Source: Clostridiales bacterium (GTDB lineage: Bacteria; Bacillota; Clostridia; Monoglobales; Monoglobaceae). From it: 64,000 nt of DNA. How positions within the stretch are numbered: position 1 is the stretch's first letter; each line of letters begins with the position of its first letter. Below are positions 45,902 through 55,196 of the stretch, in pieces. Position numbers and translations under genes: made by a program. The notes beneath the pieces were generated by a model. The model was not told the DNA's origin and made no database searches. It worked only from the letters and a program-made list of their open reading frames with translations. Where the stretch lies: the NCBI GenBank assembly GCA_019419865.1, contig JAHZIG010000007.1, positions 62,001 to 126,000 on the forward strand. The letters are read 5' to 3'.

Positions 45902-48900
45902 ATGATCTCAAAAAAGTTATTATCGTTTGCATTAGTATTTGTAATGCTCATTTCGATATTGCCGATAAATATTTTTGCTGTCGATAACGAGGAAAAAGAA
46001 GAACGGACGGTGTATCTGCACGCTCAGGGCGAGAACCCGACCGAGACAACCAACGTAAGCACGGTATATATGGGCGATACGGCCGAAATATACCTTGCAG
46101 TAGACGATCCTAATAAGGGCGATTACGAAAACGGCGAGCATTTGGAACCGCAGTATGATATGAACGGATATACCGTGAAGATCTATTTCGACCCCGAATA
46201 TTTCGCTTATGCGTCCGATGCGTCCGGACCGATCGATTACACTGTCCCGGATAATAATATCCCCTCTTCGGGGAATGAGGACGAAGAAGTGGGCGACACG
46301 CCGGTAGAGGACGTGCCTCAGGAGATAGGATATTACGTCTACAGACAGGGGAGCGGAACCCAAGACGTAAACGGCAGAACATATAATACCGCGTATATAA
46401 CGGTGTTCTTCAGCGGAGAGTATCTGCCGCAGAAGAGCGACGACCAGCTTTGGTATAACCTCTGTAAACTGCCTCTGACTCCGCTCAGAACAGGAGACAC
46501 GGACGTATTTATCGACGTTGACAGCGCCGACGAATTCTCGCTTGAGCTTTTCGCCAAGAATACGACCGACGAGTATTCGCAGACGTTTAGATTCAACACG
46601 ATAAACGGCGGCTATCATCATATCATAATCGACGATAAGGCGAGACCGACTCCGCCTGTGGCCGACCCGATCTCTGGCGCATATACTTCGAGCCAGAGCG
46701 TTACGCTTACCGCCGAGGACGGTTGTACGATATATTATACCATAGACGGAACGGATCCGAAAACGAGCCAGACCCGTATAGAGTACGCCGGGCCTATCGA
46801 GATCGAGAGGACGACCGAGATCAGATGTTACGCTCTCAGAGATTCCGACGGTCGGGAGAGTAATACGGTAAGTTATAACTATCGGATAATACCAAACGCG
46901 CCGTATTTGTTCGACAGCGCCAGAGAACTGATACCCAATATTTATGTCGAAAATAGTCCATATACAGTATACGTTTCGGATAAGAGCGAGTTTGGTAATA
47001 TCGAGGACGACAGCGAAGTATACTATACATTCTCCGAGAGCGCGGATTCAGACAATCCCGTTATAGGAACAGATCCTGAGACCGAATGGGTAAGAGTAGA
47101 AAAGAGTACGCAGACTATAGAAATAGACCGCACGCGCACCGTAAGGCTCATGACGAGTAAGATGGGCGAGTTCAGCGACGTTGCGTGGTATTATCTGGGG
47201 ATAAGACCCGCTGGCGTAGTCGCAAGCCATCCTTCCGGTCAGTACGATTCCAAAATAGACGTTACGCTCACGACCGAGACCGAGGGCGCGCGTATATACT
47301 ACACTCTCGACGGTTCGGACCCTATAACTAACGGAATAGAATATGTTGGAACTCCGATCGTGATAGCCGACGACGCTACTCTTCGCGCTGTCGCCGAATA
47401 CGACGATCAGTGGAGCTATATATCGTCGTACTGGTATTTGTTCAGCTTCTATGACGATTATGGGATCGAGGCGTTTTATCCTTCGGGCGTGTACGAGGGC
47501 AGCGTAAACGTTACGCTCACACCTAACGATCCCGGCAATACGATAATATACAGTATTGACGGCGGAAACACATGGCTCGACTATGAAGGGACGCTTGTTA
47601 TAGACGCTGATACCGATATAATCGCCAAGGCGGTCGACGAAAACGGCGTCGAGGGAGAAGAATATACTTTTACATATAGGATAAAACCGCTCCCGCCAGC
47701 TTTTGCGCCCGAGAGTACGCAGTTTACAAACGCGGACAGTATAACGATCTACTGTCCTGAGAGTACGAACGACACGACCGAGAGATTCGAGTTGTTCTAT
47801 ACTACCGACGGCTCCGATCCAATAACGAGTCCTACGGCGATCAAAGCCGACGACGCTTCGGATGCGGCGACCATCACGATAACCGATTACACGGTAATAT
47901 CCGCGGTTGTCAGGAAGGACGGCATGGCGTATTCGGACGTTGTTACTCATTCTTACGATATAGTGACTGTAAGACCGGTAAGACCGCTGACGACGCTTCT
48001 GCCGGGAAGATACGAGAGGGAAATAGGCGACGAGGTCGGTTATTCGACGCAGTTTATGCCAATACCGAGCGGTACGGAGATATATTACACTATAGGCTAC
48101 GGCGACGAATTCTTCCCGGATCCGCAGCCGAATACAGAGGGAACGTTTAGATACGACGGAGAATCTATAGAACTTAAAGGAAAAACGACGATCAAAGCGG
48201 TGGCCGTGAATGAATTCGGAACCAAGAGCGACGTTGGAATTTTTGAATACGTTATAACACCGGAAGCGCCCAAGGCGGCTCCAAGCTCTGAAATAAGCGG
48301 CGATAAGCTTCCGGTCGTGCCGGTAGAGGCCGTTACGGGAAGTACGGTGCATTATACCATAAACGGATTTGAAAATGAGTTTATATGCGACGACGGAATT
48401 TTCTATATAGATACCGACACCGGAAACGCATACAGAGACGAGGCTTGCACAGAGGCGCTCGGAACTGAGAATACAGGTACGATATCGTCCCCGGCTCAGC
48501 TTGAACTTTGGGCGGAGCTTGACGGAATATCAAGCGACCCCAACAACTATGTATATCAGCTCAGCGACGACCCGAGCGCTTTGGCGGCCCCGTATGCCGA
48601 TAAAGATACCGGAACGTATGACGAGATAAATATCGACGGTAACAACAATCTGCTTCTTATAAATCTGTATTCGCTCAATTCCGGCGATCAGATAGAATAT
48701 ATGCTCGACGGCAGCGGCGAATGGAACGTATACGACGGCGGCGAGATCGCTTTAAAGGGCGATACGATCATTCAGATACGTTCCGCTAGGGATGAAAACT
48801 ACAGTGAAGTAGTCAGCTACGTATATAACTTTATACCGCTCGCGCCGGTGATCACGTTACCGTCCGGTAGATATGCCGACACGCCCGTACCCACGACCAG

Positions 48901-50503
48901 GATCGAGCTTGACGGCCGAGCGCCGACCGATAAGAATTATACGATCATGTACCGCGCAAACGGCGATACGATGGATTACCGTTACACAGGTCAGGAAAGA
49001 GAGATCGATCATACGATGTCGTTTAAGGCTTACGTACTGAACGAGGACACCGGAAGAGTCAGCCCGAATACTATAAATTACTATATAATAGAAGGCGCGG
49101 CTTCGTCGTCCGGGTCCGTATATATCGGTTATCCGTACGATGCTGATAGGATAAGCGCGGACGTATTGGGAACCGGAGATTACGCCGAGGGCATAAAACT
49201 CGTTTCTCAAAATAATAACGCGGAGATACATTATTATTACACATATACAAGAACCGACGGGACCACGGCTACGACAGGCGAGCTTGTATACGACAACGCA
49301 AGTCCGATAATGCCGAGTTCAAATATGGAAGATATAACCATTACGGCTTGGCTTGTAGATGAGAACGGAAGGATACCAAACAGCGACAGCGTATTCTATA
49401 TCGATTTTATACATCTCGAGGTTCCCGTTACGTCGCTGGAGGGATCCGGCGAGACTGAATTCAGCCGCGGTACTTCGTACACTATCATCAACGATTACCC
49501 GGACGATGAGAATATCATTCTGTATTACACATTGGACGGAAGCGATCCTTCGGATCCGCAGAATACCGGTAGGCTTGTATACGCCGGCGAACAGCTTACG
49601 CTGAACGGGTCTACGACGGTTAAGACGGTATACTTTAGCGCATGCGGCGAGTGTACGGAGTGTATGAACGATAATCAAGCCGGTTGTCTAAACGGAGTTT
49701 ACGGCAGGGTAGGCGAATACAGATACACCGTACCCACCGTTGAGTACGTAGGCGGCGGAGGCGGCGCAGGCGGCTTCGGCGGTAGCAGCGGAGGAAGCTC
49801 GGGCGGAGAGACGACTGAAGATAATACCAGAAGGTATACCGTAGATATCTTCGGCAACGAGCATCCGACGCATATCGGCTACATCAACGGTTACCCCGAC
49901 GGCAGCGTACAGCCTGACGGCGCGATAACCCGCGAAGAGATGGCGGCTATTCTCTATCGTATAAAGAATAAGGAGTATGAAGAGCCGTTTGCATCGAGCG
50001 GAGACGTATTCCCTGACGTTTCGTCGGATCGCTGGTCAGTGACTGAGATAGAATATATGACGGATCAAGGGGTTATTTACGGTTATCCCGACGGAGAATT
50101 CAAACCGGAGCAGAATTTGACGCGCGCTGAGTTTGCGGCTTTGATATACAGATTTGTCGGCTTGACCGAGACGGATGCGACCAATATATTCTCCGACCTT
50201 AACATGGATCACTGGGCGTACGATGAAATACTCGCGCTTTGTGACGAAGGACTTGTTCAGGGCTACGAGGATGGAACTTTCCGCGCTGAGAACGACATCA
50301 CAAGAGCCGAGGTTATGACTGTTGTGAATAAGATCCTTGGCAGGAATCCTTCGGAGGAATATGTTAAGTCGCTGAATTTCAATCCATACAACGATCTCGA
50401 GAGCGATAAGTGGTATTATGTAATTGTGCTTGAAGCGACGATAACTCATGATTATTATCTTGACGACAATGACGTTGAGATAGAGTGGGAAAACTGGAAA
50501 TAA
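45902..50503 (+). CDS. SLH-anchored surface protein with cohesin-like domain and about 11 chitobiase-type repeats (anchor 2)
   Basis: 1,533 residues. Signal peptide about 1-26. A cohesin-like domain about 35-240 (YTVKIYFDPEYFAYASD, with an inserted acidic loop). About eleven repeats of the CHB_HEX_C type about 255-1280, marked by YYTxDGSDP-like turns (YYTIDGTDP, YYTLDGSDP, FYTTDGSDP) and ending in KAVxENG-like strands. One late repeat holds a Cys cluster, CGECTECMNDNQAGC near 1246. A Gly/Ser linker about 1282-1300. Three SLH repeats about 1315-1500 (ITREEMAAILYRI, LTRAEFAALIYRF, ITRAEVMTVVNKI), then a short acidic tail. No dockerin is seen. It is probably a long stalk anchored to the wall and presenting its N-terminal domain. 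Confidence 0.83.
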   Translation: MISKKLLSFALVFVMLISILPINIFAVDNEEKEERTVYLHAQGENPTETTNVSTVYMGDTAEIYLAVDDPNKGDYENGEHLEPQYDMNGYTVKIYFDPEYFAYASDASGPIDYTVPDNNIPSSGNEDEEVGDTPVEDVPQEIGYYVYRQGSGTQDVNGRTYNTAYITVFFSGEYLPQKSDDQLWYNLCKLPLTPLRTGDTDVFIDVDSADEFSLELFAKNTTDEYSQTFRFNTINGGYHHIIIDDKARPTPPVADPISGAYTSSQSVTLTAEDGCTIYYTIDGTDPKTSQTRIEYAGPIEIERTTEIRCYALRDSDGRESNTVSYNYRIIPNAPYLFDSARELIPNIYVENSPYTVYVSDKSEFGNIEDDSEVYYTFSESADSDNPVIGTDPETEWVRVEKSTQTIEIDRTRTVRLMTSKMGEFSDVAWYYLGIRPAGVVASHPSGQYDSKIDVTLTTETEGARIYYTLDGSDPITNGIEYVGTPIVIADDATLRAVAEYDDQWSYISSYWYLFSFYDDYGIEAFYPSGVYEGSVNVTLTPNDPGNTIIYSIDGGNTWLDYEGTLVIDADTDIIAKAVDENGVEGEEYTFTYRIKPLPPAFAPESTQFTNADSITIYCPESTNDTTERFELFYTTDGSDPITSPTAIKADDASDAATITITDYTVISAVVRKDGMAYSDVVTHSYDIVTVRPVRPLTTLLPGRYEREIGDEVGYSTQFMPIPSGTEIYYTIGYGDEFFPDPQPNTEGTFRYDGESIELKGKTTIKAVAVNEFGTKSDVGIFEYVITPEAPKAAPSSEISGDKLPVVPVEAVTGSTVHYTINGFENEFICDDGIFYIDTDTGNAYRDEACTEALGTENTGTISSPAQLELWAELDGISSDPNNYVYQLSDDPSALAAPYADKDTGTYDEINIDGNNNLLLINLYSLNSGDQIEYMLDGSGEWNVYDGGEIALKGDTIIQIRSARDENYSEVVSYVYNFIPLAPVITLPSGRYADTPVPTTRIELDGRAPTDKNYTIMYRANGDTMDYRYTGQEREIDHTMSFKAYVLNEDTGRVSPNTINYYIIEGAASSSGSVYIGYPYDADRISADVLGTGDYAEGIKLVSQNNNAEIHYYYTYTRTDGTTATTGELVYDNASPIMPSSNMEDITITAWLVDENGRIPNSDSVFYIDFIHLEVPVTSLEGSGETEFSRGTSYTIINDYPDDENIILYYTLDGSDPSDPQNTGRLVYAGEQLTLNGSTTVKTVYFSACGECTECMNDNQAGCLNGVYGRVGEYRYTVPTVEYVGGGGGAGGFGGSSGGSSGGETTEDNTRRYTVDIFGNEHPTHIGYINGYPDGSVQPDGAITREEMAAILYRIKNKEYEEPFASSGDVFPDVSSDRWSVTEIEYMTDQGVIYGYPDGEFKPEQNLTRAEFAALIYRFVGLTETDATNIFSDLNMDHWAYDEILALCDEGLVQGYEDGTFRAENDITRAEVMTVVNKILGRNPSEEYVKSLNFNPYNDLESDKWYYVIVLEATITHDYYLDDNDVEIEWENWK

Positions 50504-50514
50504 TTATTTAGACT

Positions 50515-50542
50515 GGAGATACGCTGCGGCGTATCTCCTTTT
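50515..50542 (+). terminator. Terminator of the surface cluster
   Basis: A perfect 10-bp stem, GGAGATACGC (50515-50524) with GCGTATCTCC (50529-50538), tetraloop TGCG, and TTTT. It lies 11 bp past the anchor 2 stop and is the clearest terminator in the cluster. Confidence 0.9.
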
Positions 50543-50725
50543 ATTGCACTGAACGCGGTCATAGAGCTAAATTAAATCGTCGTTTATCTTTTATAGTGCG
50601 TCGAGCCCGACGCCTAAGTATAAGCTGAATCGCCCTATACAGAACTTAAGCGCCGGGCGTACGAAGTTCGTTGAAAGTTAACCTATATACTTGATTGAGA
50701 ATCAAGCGTGCGCGCGATAAATAAA

Positions 50726-50746
50726 AACCGCCGAAAAACGGCGGTT
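50726..50746 (-). terminator. parC terminator
   Basis: AACCGCCG/CGGCGGTT stem with a five-base loop, followed by TTTATTTA on the minus strand. Confidence 0.88.
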
Positions 50747-50772
50747 CAGAAAAGTAATATTTCTACTTAAAG

Positions 50773-52962
50773 TTAGTCTAAATCAATACCTATTTGTTCT
50801 ATACCCAGATCCTCGGGACGAACTAAGGCTCCGGCTGCCGGGATATTTTTTGTTTTAAACCTCTTTAAATTCTTAATATCCGTTTCCTCAAGCGTTTCGA
50901 CCGAGCTTAGCTTGCTGTCCTTTTTGCTTGTAAGCGCGTTTACGCCCTGCGTAGTCCTGGTGGTTTTAAGAGGTATCTTATCGGTGTTAAAGAGTAAGGC
51001 TCTGCCGTTATCTCCCCTTAGTATCAGATCGACGTCGTCGTCGCCGAGAACGAACATCCTGACCAGCGGCGATTTCACGGAGAATCCGCCGGAGAGTTTC
51101 TTTCTGTTCGACTTGGTCATATATGCGCTGAGAGGTACTTTGGCGACCTTTCCGTTTTCAAAACAGAAGAGGAGATTACCGCTGAAATCGTCGGTCGCGG
51201 CCATTCCCATTATTTCTTCTTTATCGGTCGTTCCGACAAGATTTTGAATATATTCGCCGAGCAGGCTCGCCTTGCTGTCGGGGATCTCGTGAGCCTTCAT
51301 CTTAAATACGTCTCCGTTTTTTGCGAAGAAGAGAACTTCGCTCGAGTTGTTCGCCTCGCATTCCTGAATAATGGCGTCGTCCTCTTTGAGCTTCTGCTCG
51401 CCGCTCGAACGCAAAGAGACGAGCGAGATCTTTTTGACGTAGCCATGCTTTGTTCTGAACAATTTTACGGCGTAATCTTCAATAAACGTCTCCTCTGTCG
51501 GAACCTCTATGCTCTCTTCTGCGACTATAGAAGTTCTTCTTTCAGAACCGTATTTTTTAGCGACTTCTTTTAGCTGTTTTTCGATCAGCTTGTTTATCTT
51601 AGCTTTGCTTGCAAGAGTGGATTTAAGTTGTTCTATCTCCTTCTTCAGAGCCTCTATTTCGGTGGTGCGCTTAAGTATATAATCCTTATTAAGATTTCTT
51701 AGCTTTATCTCGGCGACGTATTCTGCCTGAAGTTCGGTTATGCCAAAGCCGCTCATAAGGTTTGGAACTACCATGGAGTCGTCCTCGGTCTCGCGAACGA
51801 TCTTTATCGCCTTGTCTATGTCTAAGAGTATCAGTTCGAGGCCTTCGAGCAGATGAAGCTTATCGCTCTTTTTTTCAATATCGTAGGAGAGCGAGCGCTT
51901 GATACAGGACGTTCTGAATCTGAGCCACTCGGATATTATGTCGTTCACGCCAAGAACCATGGGAGAGCCTTCTATCAGCACGTTGAAGTTGCAGCCGAAG
52001 CTGTCGCAGAGCGAAGTCATCTTAAACAGTTTGGCCATAAGCATGTCGGGATCCGTTCCTCGCTTTAGGTCTATAGTCAGCTTCATACCTTTTAGATCGG
52101 TCTCGTCGCGTATGTCCGATATTTCTTTGATCTTTCCGCTTTTGATAAGATCGACGATCTTTTCAATTATGACTTCGACTGTGGTTGTGTAAGGTATCTC
52201 CTTGATTTCTATACAGTTGTTTTTCTTGTCGTATTCGTATTTTGCCCTGACTTTAAACGAACCGCGCCCGGTTTTATAAATCTCGCGCATTGTGTCGCGG
52301 TTGTAGATAAGCTCTCCGCCGGTAGGAAAGTCCGGAGCCTTTAGAATATCGATTATATCGGCTTCAGGATCGTGCATTAGCGCGATCGTCGCGTCGCACA
52401 GCTCTACTAAATTAAAACTGCATATGTTAGACGCCATACCTACGGCGATACCCTGATTGGGGTTTGCGAGTATGTTCGGAAACGTGGTCGGCAGAAGCGT
52501 CGGCTCTTTGGCGCTTCCGTCGTAGTTGTCGACAAAATCGATAGTGTTTTTGTCCATGTCCTTGAATATCTCCGAGCATACTTTGGCGAGTTTGACCTCG
52601 GTGTATCTTGAGGCTGCGTAAGCCATATCGCGGGAATACTGCCGTCCGAAATTACCCTTGGAATCGACTAACGGAACCAAAAGAGCCCCGTTTCCTTCCG
52701 TGAGCCTGACCATAGTCTCATATATCGCCGCGTCGCCGTGTGGGTTAAGCCGCATAGTTTGTCCGACCACGTTTGCCGATTTGGTCCTCGCTCCGGTCAA
52801 AAGCCCCATTTTATACATGGTATATAGCAGCTTTCTGTGCGACGGTTTAAAACCGTCGATCTCGGGGATAGCTCTGGAGATTATAACGCTCATCGCATAT
52901 GGCATATAATTCTGCTCAAGAGTATCCGTGATCTGCTGTTGTTCTATAATTGGTTTTTTCAT
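50773..52962 (-). CDS. parC: Type IIA topoisomerase, subunit A (ParC/GyrA-like, divergent clostridial type)
   Basis: The DNA breakage-reunion subunit. 729 residues, shorter than gyrase A. The winged-helix region includes KPSHRKLLYTMYKMG near 39 and the GDAAIYETMVRL segment. The catalytic tyrosine is Y120 in AASRYTEV. A coiled-coil tower (about 400-460) and a C-terminal beta-pinwheel follow. It lacks a clear gyrase-box GQRGGKG, so topoisomerase IV-type decatenation is more likely than supercoiling. It lies 41 bp after the partner gene. Confidence 0.87.
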   Translation of the reverse strand: MKKPIIEQQQITDTLEQNYMPYAMSVIISRAIPEIDGFKPSHRKLLYTMYKMGLLTGARTKSANVVGQTMRLNPHGDAAIYETMVRLTEGNGALLVPLVDSKGNFGRQYSRDMAYAASRYTEVKLAKVCSEIFKDMDKNTIDFVDNYDGSAKEPTLLPTTFPNILANPNQGIAVGMASNICSFNLVELCDATIALMHDPEADIIDILKAPDFPTGGELIYNRDTMREIYKTGRGSFKVRAKYEYDKKNNCIEIKEIPYTTTVEVIIEKIVDLIKSGKIKEISDIRDETDLKGMKLTIDLKRGTDPDMLMAKLFKMTSLCDSFGCNFNVLIEGSPMVLGVNDIISEWLRFRTSCIKRSLSYDIEKKSDKLHLLEGLELILLDIDKAIKIVRETEDDSMVVPNLMSGFGITELQAEYVAEIKLRNLNKDYILKRTTEIEALKKEIEQLKSTLASKAKINKLIEKQLKEVAKKYGSERRTSIVAEESIEVPTEETFIEDYAVKLFRTKHGYVKKISLVSLRSSGEQKLKEDDAIIQECEANNSSEVLFFAKNGDVFKMKAHEIPDSKASLLGEYIQNLVGTTDKEEIMGMAATDDFSGNLLFCFENGKVAKVPLSAYMTKSNRKKLSGGFSVKSPLVRMFVLGDDDVDLILRGDNGRALLFNTDKIPLKTTRTTQGVNALTSKKDSKLSSVETLEETDIKNLKRFKTKNIPAAGALVRPEDLGIEQIGIDLD

Positions 52963-53003
52963 GCTTTTTATTACTCCGTTTAACTTTATTTGACGCCTAT
53001 AAT

Positions 53004-54980
53004 TTATGATACGTCCGTCATATCGAGGAACTTATAGCCTTCGTTCGCTATATGTTCCTTTCTGCCGCTTAAGTTGTCTCCTAAAAGCAGATCGAACATT
53101 TCCTGCGTTTTAGTCACATCGTCGGGCATAACGCGTATAAGCCGTCTCGTTTCGGGATTCATCGTCGTCTCCCACATCATATCCGGCTGATTCTCGCCCA
53201 GACCTTTGCTTCGCTGGATCGTGTACTTTTTGCCTTCAAGCCGACTTAGTATCTGAGTTTTTTCATTCTCGTTGAATGCGAAATAAGTCTTGTTTTTGGT
53301 GTTTATCTCATATAGCGGAGACTCGGCTATATATACGTAACCCTTGTCTATAAGCGTAGGCATCAGCCTGTAGATCATGGTCAGCACGAGCGTCCTTATC
53401 TGAAAACCGTCCACGTCGGCGTCGGTGCAGATTATCACTTTGTTCCATCTGAGATTATCGAGGTCGAAAGAACTCAGATCCTTGTTGTGTTTAGATTTTA
53501 TCTCTATGCCGCAGCCTAAGACTTTTAAAAGGTCGACGATGATCTCGCTCTTAAAGATCTTATCGTATTCGGCTTTAAGACAATTCAGTATCTTTCCCCT
53601 CAGCGGAATGATGGCCTGAAATTCGCTGTCGCGACCCATCTTACAAGCGCCGAGCGCCGAGTCGCCCTCGACTATATACACCTCGCGCTTGCTGACGTCT
53701 TTGCTTCGGCAGTCCACGAACTTCTTGACCCTGTTCGTCACGTCGAGACTTCCGCCAAGCTTTTTCTTCGCGTTGATCCTGGTGCGCTCGGCCGTTTCTC
53801 TGCTGCGTTTATTAACGAGGACCTGGTCGCATATCTTTTCCGCGTCCATTTTGTTCTCGATAAAATATATCCCGAGCTGCGTTCTCAAAAATTCGGTCAT
53901 CGAGTCCTGGATGAACTTATTGGTTATCGCCTTTTTAGTCTGATTTTCATAGCTTGTAACCGTTGACAGAGAACTGCCGACCAATATCAAACTGTCCTGA
54001 ATATCGGTGAATTGGACCTTCGACTCGTTCTTATTGTATTTGTTATTTTGCTTTAAGTATTGATCTATTGCGTATACAAACGCGTTTCTGACCGCCTTGT
54101 CAGGCGAGCCGCCGTATTCCAAAAAGCTTGAATTGTGATAATATTCGATTACGTTATTAATGTTGTTAAAACAAAATGCAAAGCTCATCTTTACCTTGTA
54201 ATCTTCCAAATCTTCGCGATCGCGTCCGACGCGCTCGGCTTCGATATACTGAACCGGGGTGAGCTCCTTCCCGTCCGACAGTTCTCTTACGTAATCGGCT
54301 ATGCCGTTTTCGTAGTAATAATTAAACTCTTCAAATTCGCCGTTTTCAAGCTCGTTTTTAAGTATGAACTCAATTCCCGGATTTACTACGGCTTGTCTTT
54401 TAAGAACGCTCTTATAGTGGTCCAGCGGGATATCTATTTCGGTGAATACTTCAAGATCCGGTTTCCAGCGAATCTTACTGCCGGTGTGCCTGTGCCGGAA
54501 CTTTGTCTTTCTTAAGCCGCCTATGTTTTCGCCTTTTTCGAAATGCAGCTCGAATTTATATCCGTCTCTTAAGATCTGTACGTCCATATATTCGGAACTG
54601 TACTGAGTGGCGCAGTCGCCGAGCCCGTTCAGTCCAAGGCTGAATTCATAGTTGCCGCCGCTGTTATTCTTGTATTTTCCGCCCGCGTAAAGTTCGCAGA
54701 ATACGAGTTCCCAGTTGTATCTGCCTTCTTTTTCGTTATATTCAACAGGAATACCGCGTCCAAAATCCTCTACCTCGATAGAATGATCGCGGTATCTCGT
54801 GACGTATATCTTAGAACCGAATCCCTCTCTCGCTTCGTCGATCGAGTTGGAAAGTATTTCAAACATAGAATGCTCGCAGCCCTCTATGCCCTTTGAACCA
54901 AATATTACCTCGGGACGTTTTCTGACCCTATCCGCGCCTTTGAGCGCGGAAATACTTTCGTTTCCGTATTCTTTGCTCAT
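53004..54980 (-). CDS. parE: Type IIA topoisomerase, subunit B (ParE/GyrB-like, divergent clostridial type)
   Basis: The ATPase subunit paired with the previous gene. 658 residues: a GHKL ATP-binding domain (SNSIDEAREG near 45, DFGRGIP near 73, GLNGLGDC near 113), a transducer domain with the loop NQTKKAITN near 345, and a Toprim domain (VEGDSALGACKMGRD near 437, PLRGKILN near 460, TDADVDGFQIRTL near 515). The Toprim motif reads EGDSALG where most gyrase/topo IV proteins have EGDSAGG. The acidic metal ligands are kept, so it should be active. AGGAGG-like GGAGG precedes the ATG. Confidence 0.88.
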   Translation of the reverse strand: MSKEYGNESISALKGADRVRKRPEVIFGSKGIEGCEHSMFEILSNSIDEAREGFGSKIYVTRYRDHSIEVEDFGRGIPVEYNEKEGRYNWELVFCELYAGGKYKNNSGGNYEFSLGLNGLGDCATQYSSEYMDVQILRDGYKFELHFEKGENIGGLRKTKFRHRHTGSKIRWKPDLEVFTEIDIPLDHYKSVLKRQAVVNPGIEFILKNELENGEFEEFNYYYENGIADYVRELSDGKELTPVQYIEAERVGRDREDLEDYKVKMSFAFCFNNINNVIEYYHNSSFLEYGGSPDKAVRNAFVYAIDQYLKQNNKYNKNESKVQFTDIQDSLILVGSSLSTVTSYENQTKKAITNKFIQDSMTEFLRTQLGIYFIENKMDAEKICDQVLVNKRSRETAERTRINAKKKLGGSLDVTNRVKKFVDCRSKDVSKREVYIVEGDSALGACKMGRDSEFQAIIPLRGKILNCLKAEYDKIFKSEIIVDLLKVLGCGIEIKSKHNKDLSSFDLDNLRWNKVIICTDADVDGFQIRTLVLTMIYRLMPTLIDKGYVYIAESPLYEINTKNKTYFAFNENEKTQILSRLEGKKYTIQRSKGLGENQPDMMWETTMNPETRRLIRVMPDDVTKTQEMFDLLLGDNLSGRKEHIANEGYKFLDMTDVS

Positions 54981-55150
54981 TCGTTACCTCCGAATAAATA
55001 TATAAGATCGTTATTAAAGCAGCAATATTTTTATGCTGCGCAAATTAAGTACATTATGTAATTATATCATAATCATAAATTTTTGTCAAAGTCGTATATT
55101 CGTATTTTTGCTGTTCTAATAAGCTCGCTAAAAACTGCGAATATAATAAA

Positions 55151-55170
55151 TCCGCCCTTTTCAAGGCGGA
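55151..55170 (-). terminator. Terminator of the GH3 gene
   Basis: TCCGCC/GGCGGA stem followed by TTTATTATATT on the minus strand, 27 bp past the stop. Confidence 0.75.
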
Positions 55171-55196
55171 AATATATAACAATTACAGATATTTTA

